From Limnoraphis robusta CS-951 (GTDB lineage: Bacteria > Cyanobacteriota > Cyanobacteriia > Cyanobacteriales > Microcoleaceae): a stretch of DNA of 64,000 bases. Positions 63,997 to 64,000 of this stretch are shown one piece after another. Under the pieces are notes generated by a model that saw only the letters and a list, made by a program, of their open reading frames with translations, was not told the origin of the DNA and did no database searches. Location: assembly GCF_000972705.2 (NCBI RefSeq), contig NZ_LATL02000301.1:8078-72077 (forward strand), written 5' to 3'. A program made the translations under genes and the position numbers. Each line of letters starts with the position of its first letter. Position 1 is the stretch's first letter.

Positions 63997-64000
63997 GGTT

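Overview
The window comes from a cyanobacterial chromosome. HIP1-type GCGATCGC octamers are scattered throughout. The gene content is cyanobacterial: plastocyanin and cytochrome c6 side by side, a BicA-type bicarbonate transporter, ClpC, and DUF1823, DUF1997, DUF2288 and DUF4079 proteins. The moderate GC content, the many short heptamer-type repeats, the TnpB-only insertion sequences and the large RTX and ankyrin proteins suggest a filamentous non-heterocystous lineage (Lyngbya, Limnoraphis, Planktothrix or Oscillatoria type). The genus is inference.

1-10 kb is mostly central carbon metabolism and proteostasis. It holds the end of glycogen phosphorylase, a lone cyclic-nucleotide-binding domain protein, a TnpB-only insertion element, 6-phosphofructokinase, an NAD-type GAPDH, a DUF1823 protein, ClpC with a clear terminator, and a zinc alcohol dehydrogenase paired with an SRPBCC protein. 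10-26 kb holds a membrane PAS-GAF-PAS-GGDEF-EAL protein whose GGDEF motif is degenerate, a glycosyltransferase, a HEAT-repeat protein, a NERD-helicase-pentapeptide fusion, a phosphoribosyltransferase, a giant alpha-2-macroglobulin-like lipoprotein without its thioester, and a cytochrome b561-type protein.

26.1-29.0 kb is the most unusual part. It is a compact RNA island with a leader of four stem-loops, a small RNA ligase, a coiled-coil protein of unknown function, a tRNA array (Glu-like, Ala-UGC, Ala-GGC, His-GUG, Ser-UGA) and a NADAR-domain protein embedded between the tRNAs. Several tRNAs keep identity determinants (G3:U70, G-1:C73, long variable arm) despite odd features, so they are probably functional. 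I infer a tRNA repair or replacement module, perhaps against tRNA-cleaving toxins.

29.2-38.5 kb groups stress genes (HtrA-type protease, DnaJ-type co-chaperone, Hsp20, HrcA) around a second accessory segment. That segment holds a two-gene unit (SF1 helicase with a degenerate NERD-like N-terminus, overlapping a DUF2290 protein) and a PPC/DUF296 gene split by a TnpB element whose ends can be placed to the base. The helicase is homologous to the NERD-helicase fusion at 16 kb.

38.7-42.5 kb contains a TPR protein and the complete copper-dependent electron-carrier switch: cytochrome c6, plastocyanin, and a BlaI/M56 pair matching PetR/PetP. 42.5-47.4 kb holds an SmtB/ArsR regulator and a SulP - universal stress protein - BicA operon. 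47.5-53.2 kb carries three small unknown proteins, a pyruvate/indolepyruvate-decarboxylase-like enzyme, dienelactone hydrolase, a flavin-binding protein and serine acetyltransferase. 53.3-54.1 kb is a decayed IS607-like element. 54.4-64 kb has a 1289-residue DUF4347/beta-helix/RTX protein, an ankyrin protein, several conserved cyanobacterial unknowns and a PlsC-type acyltransferase.
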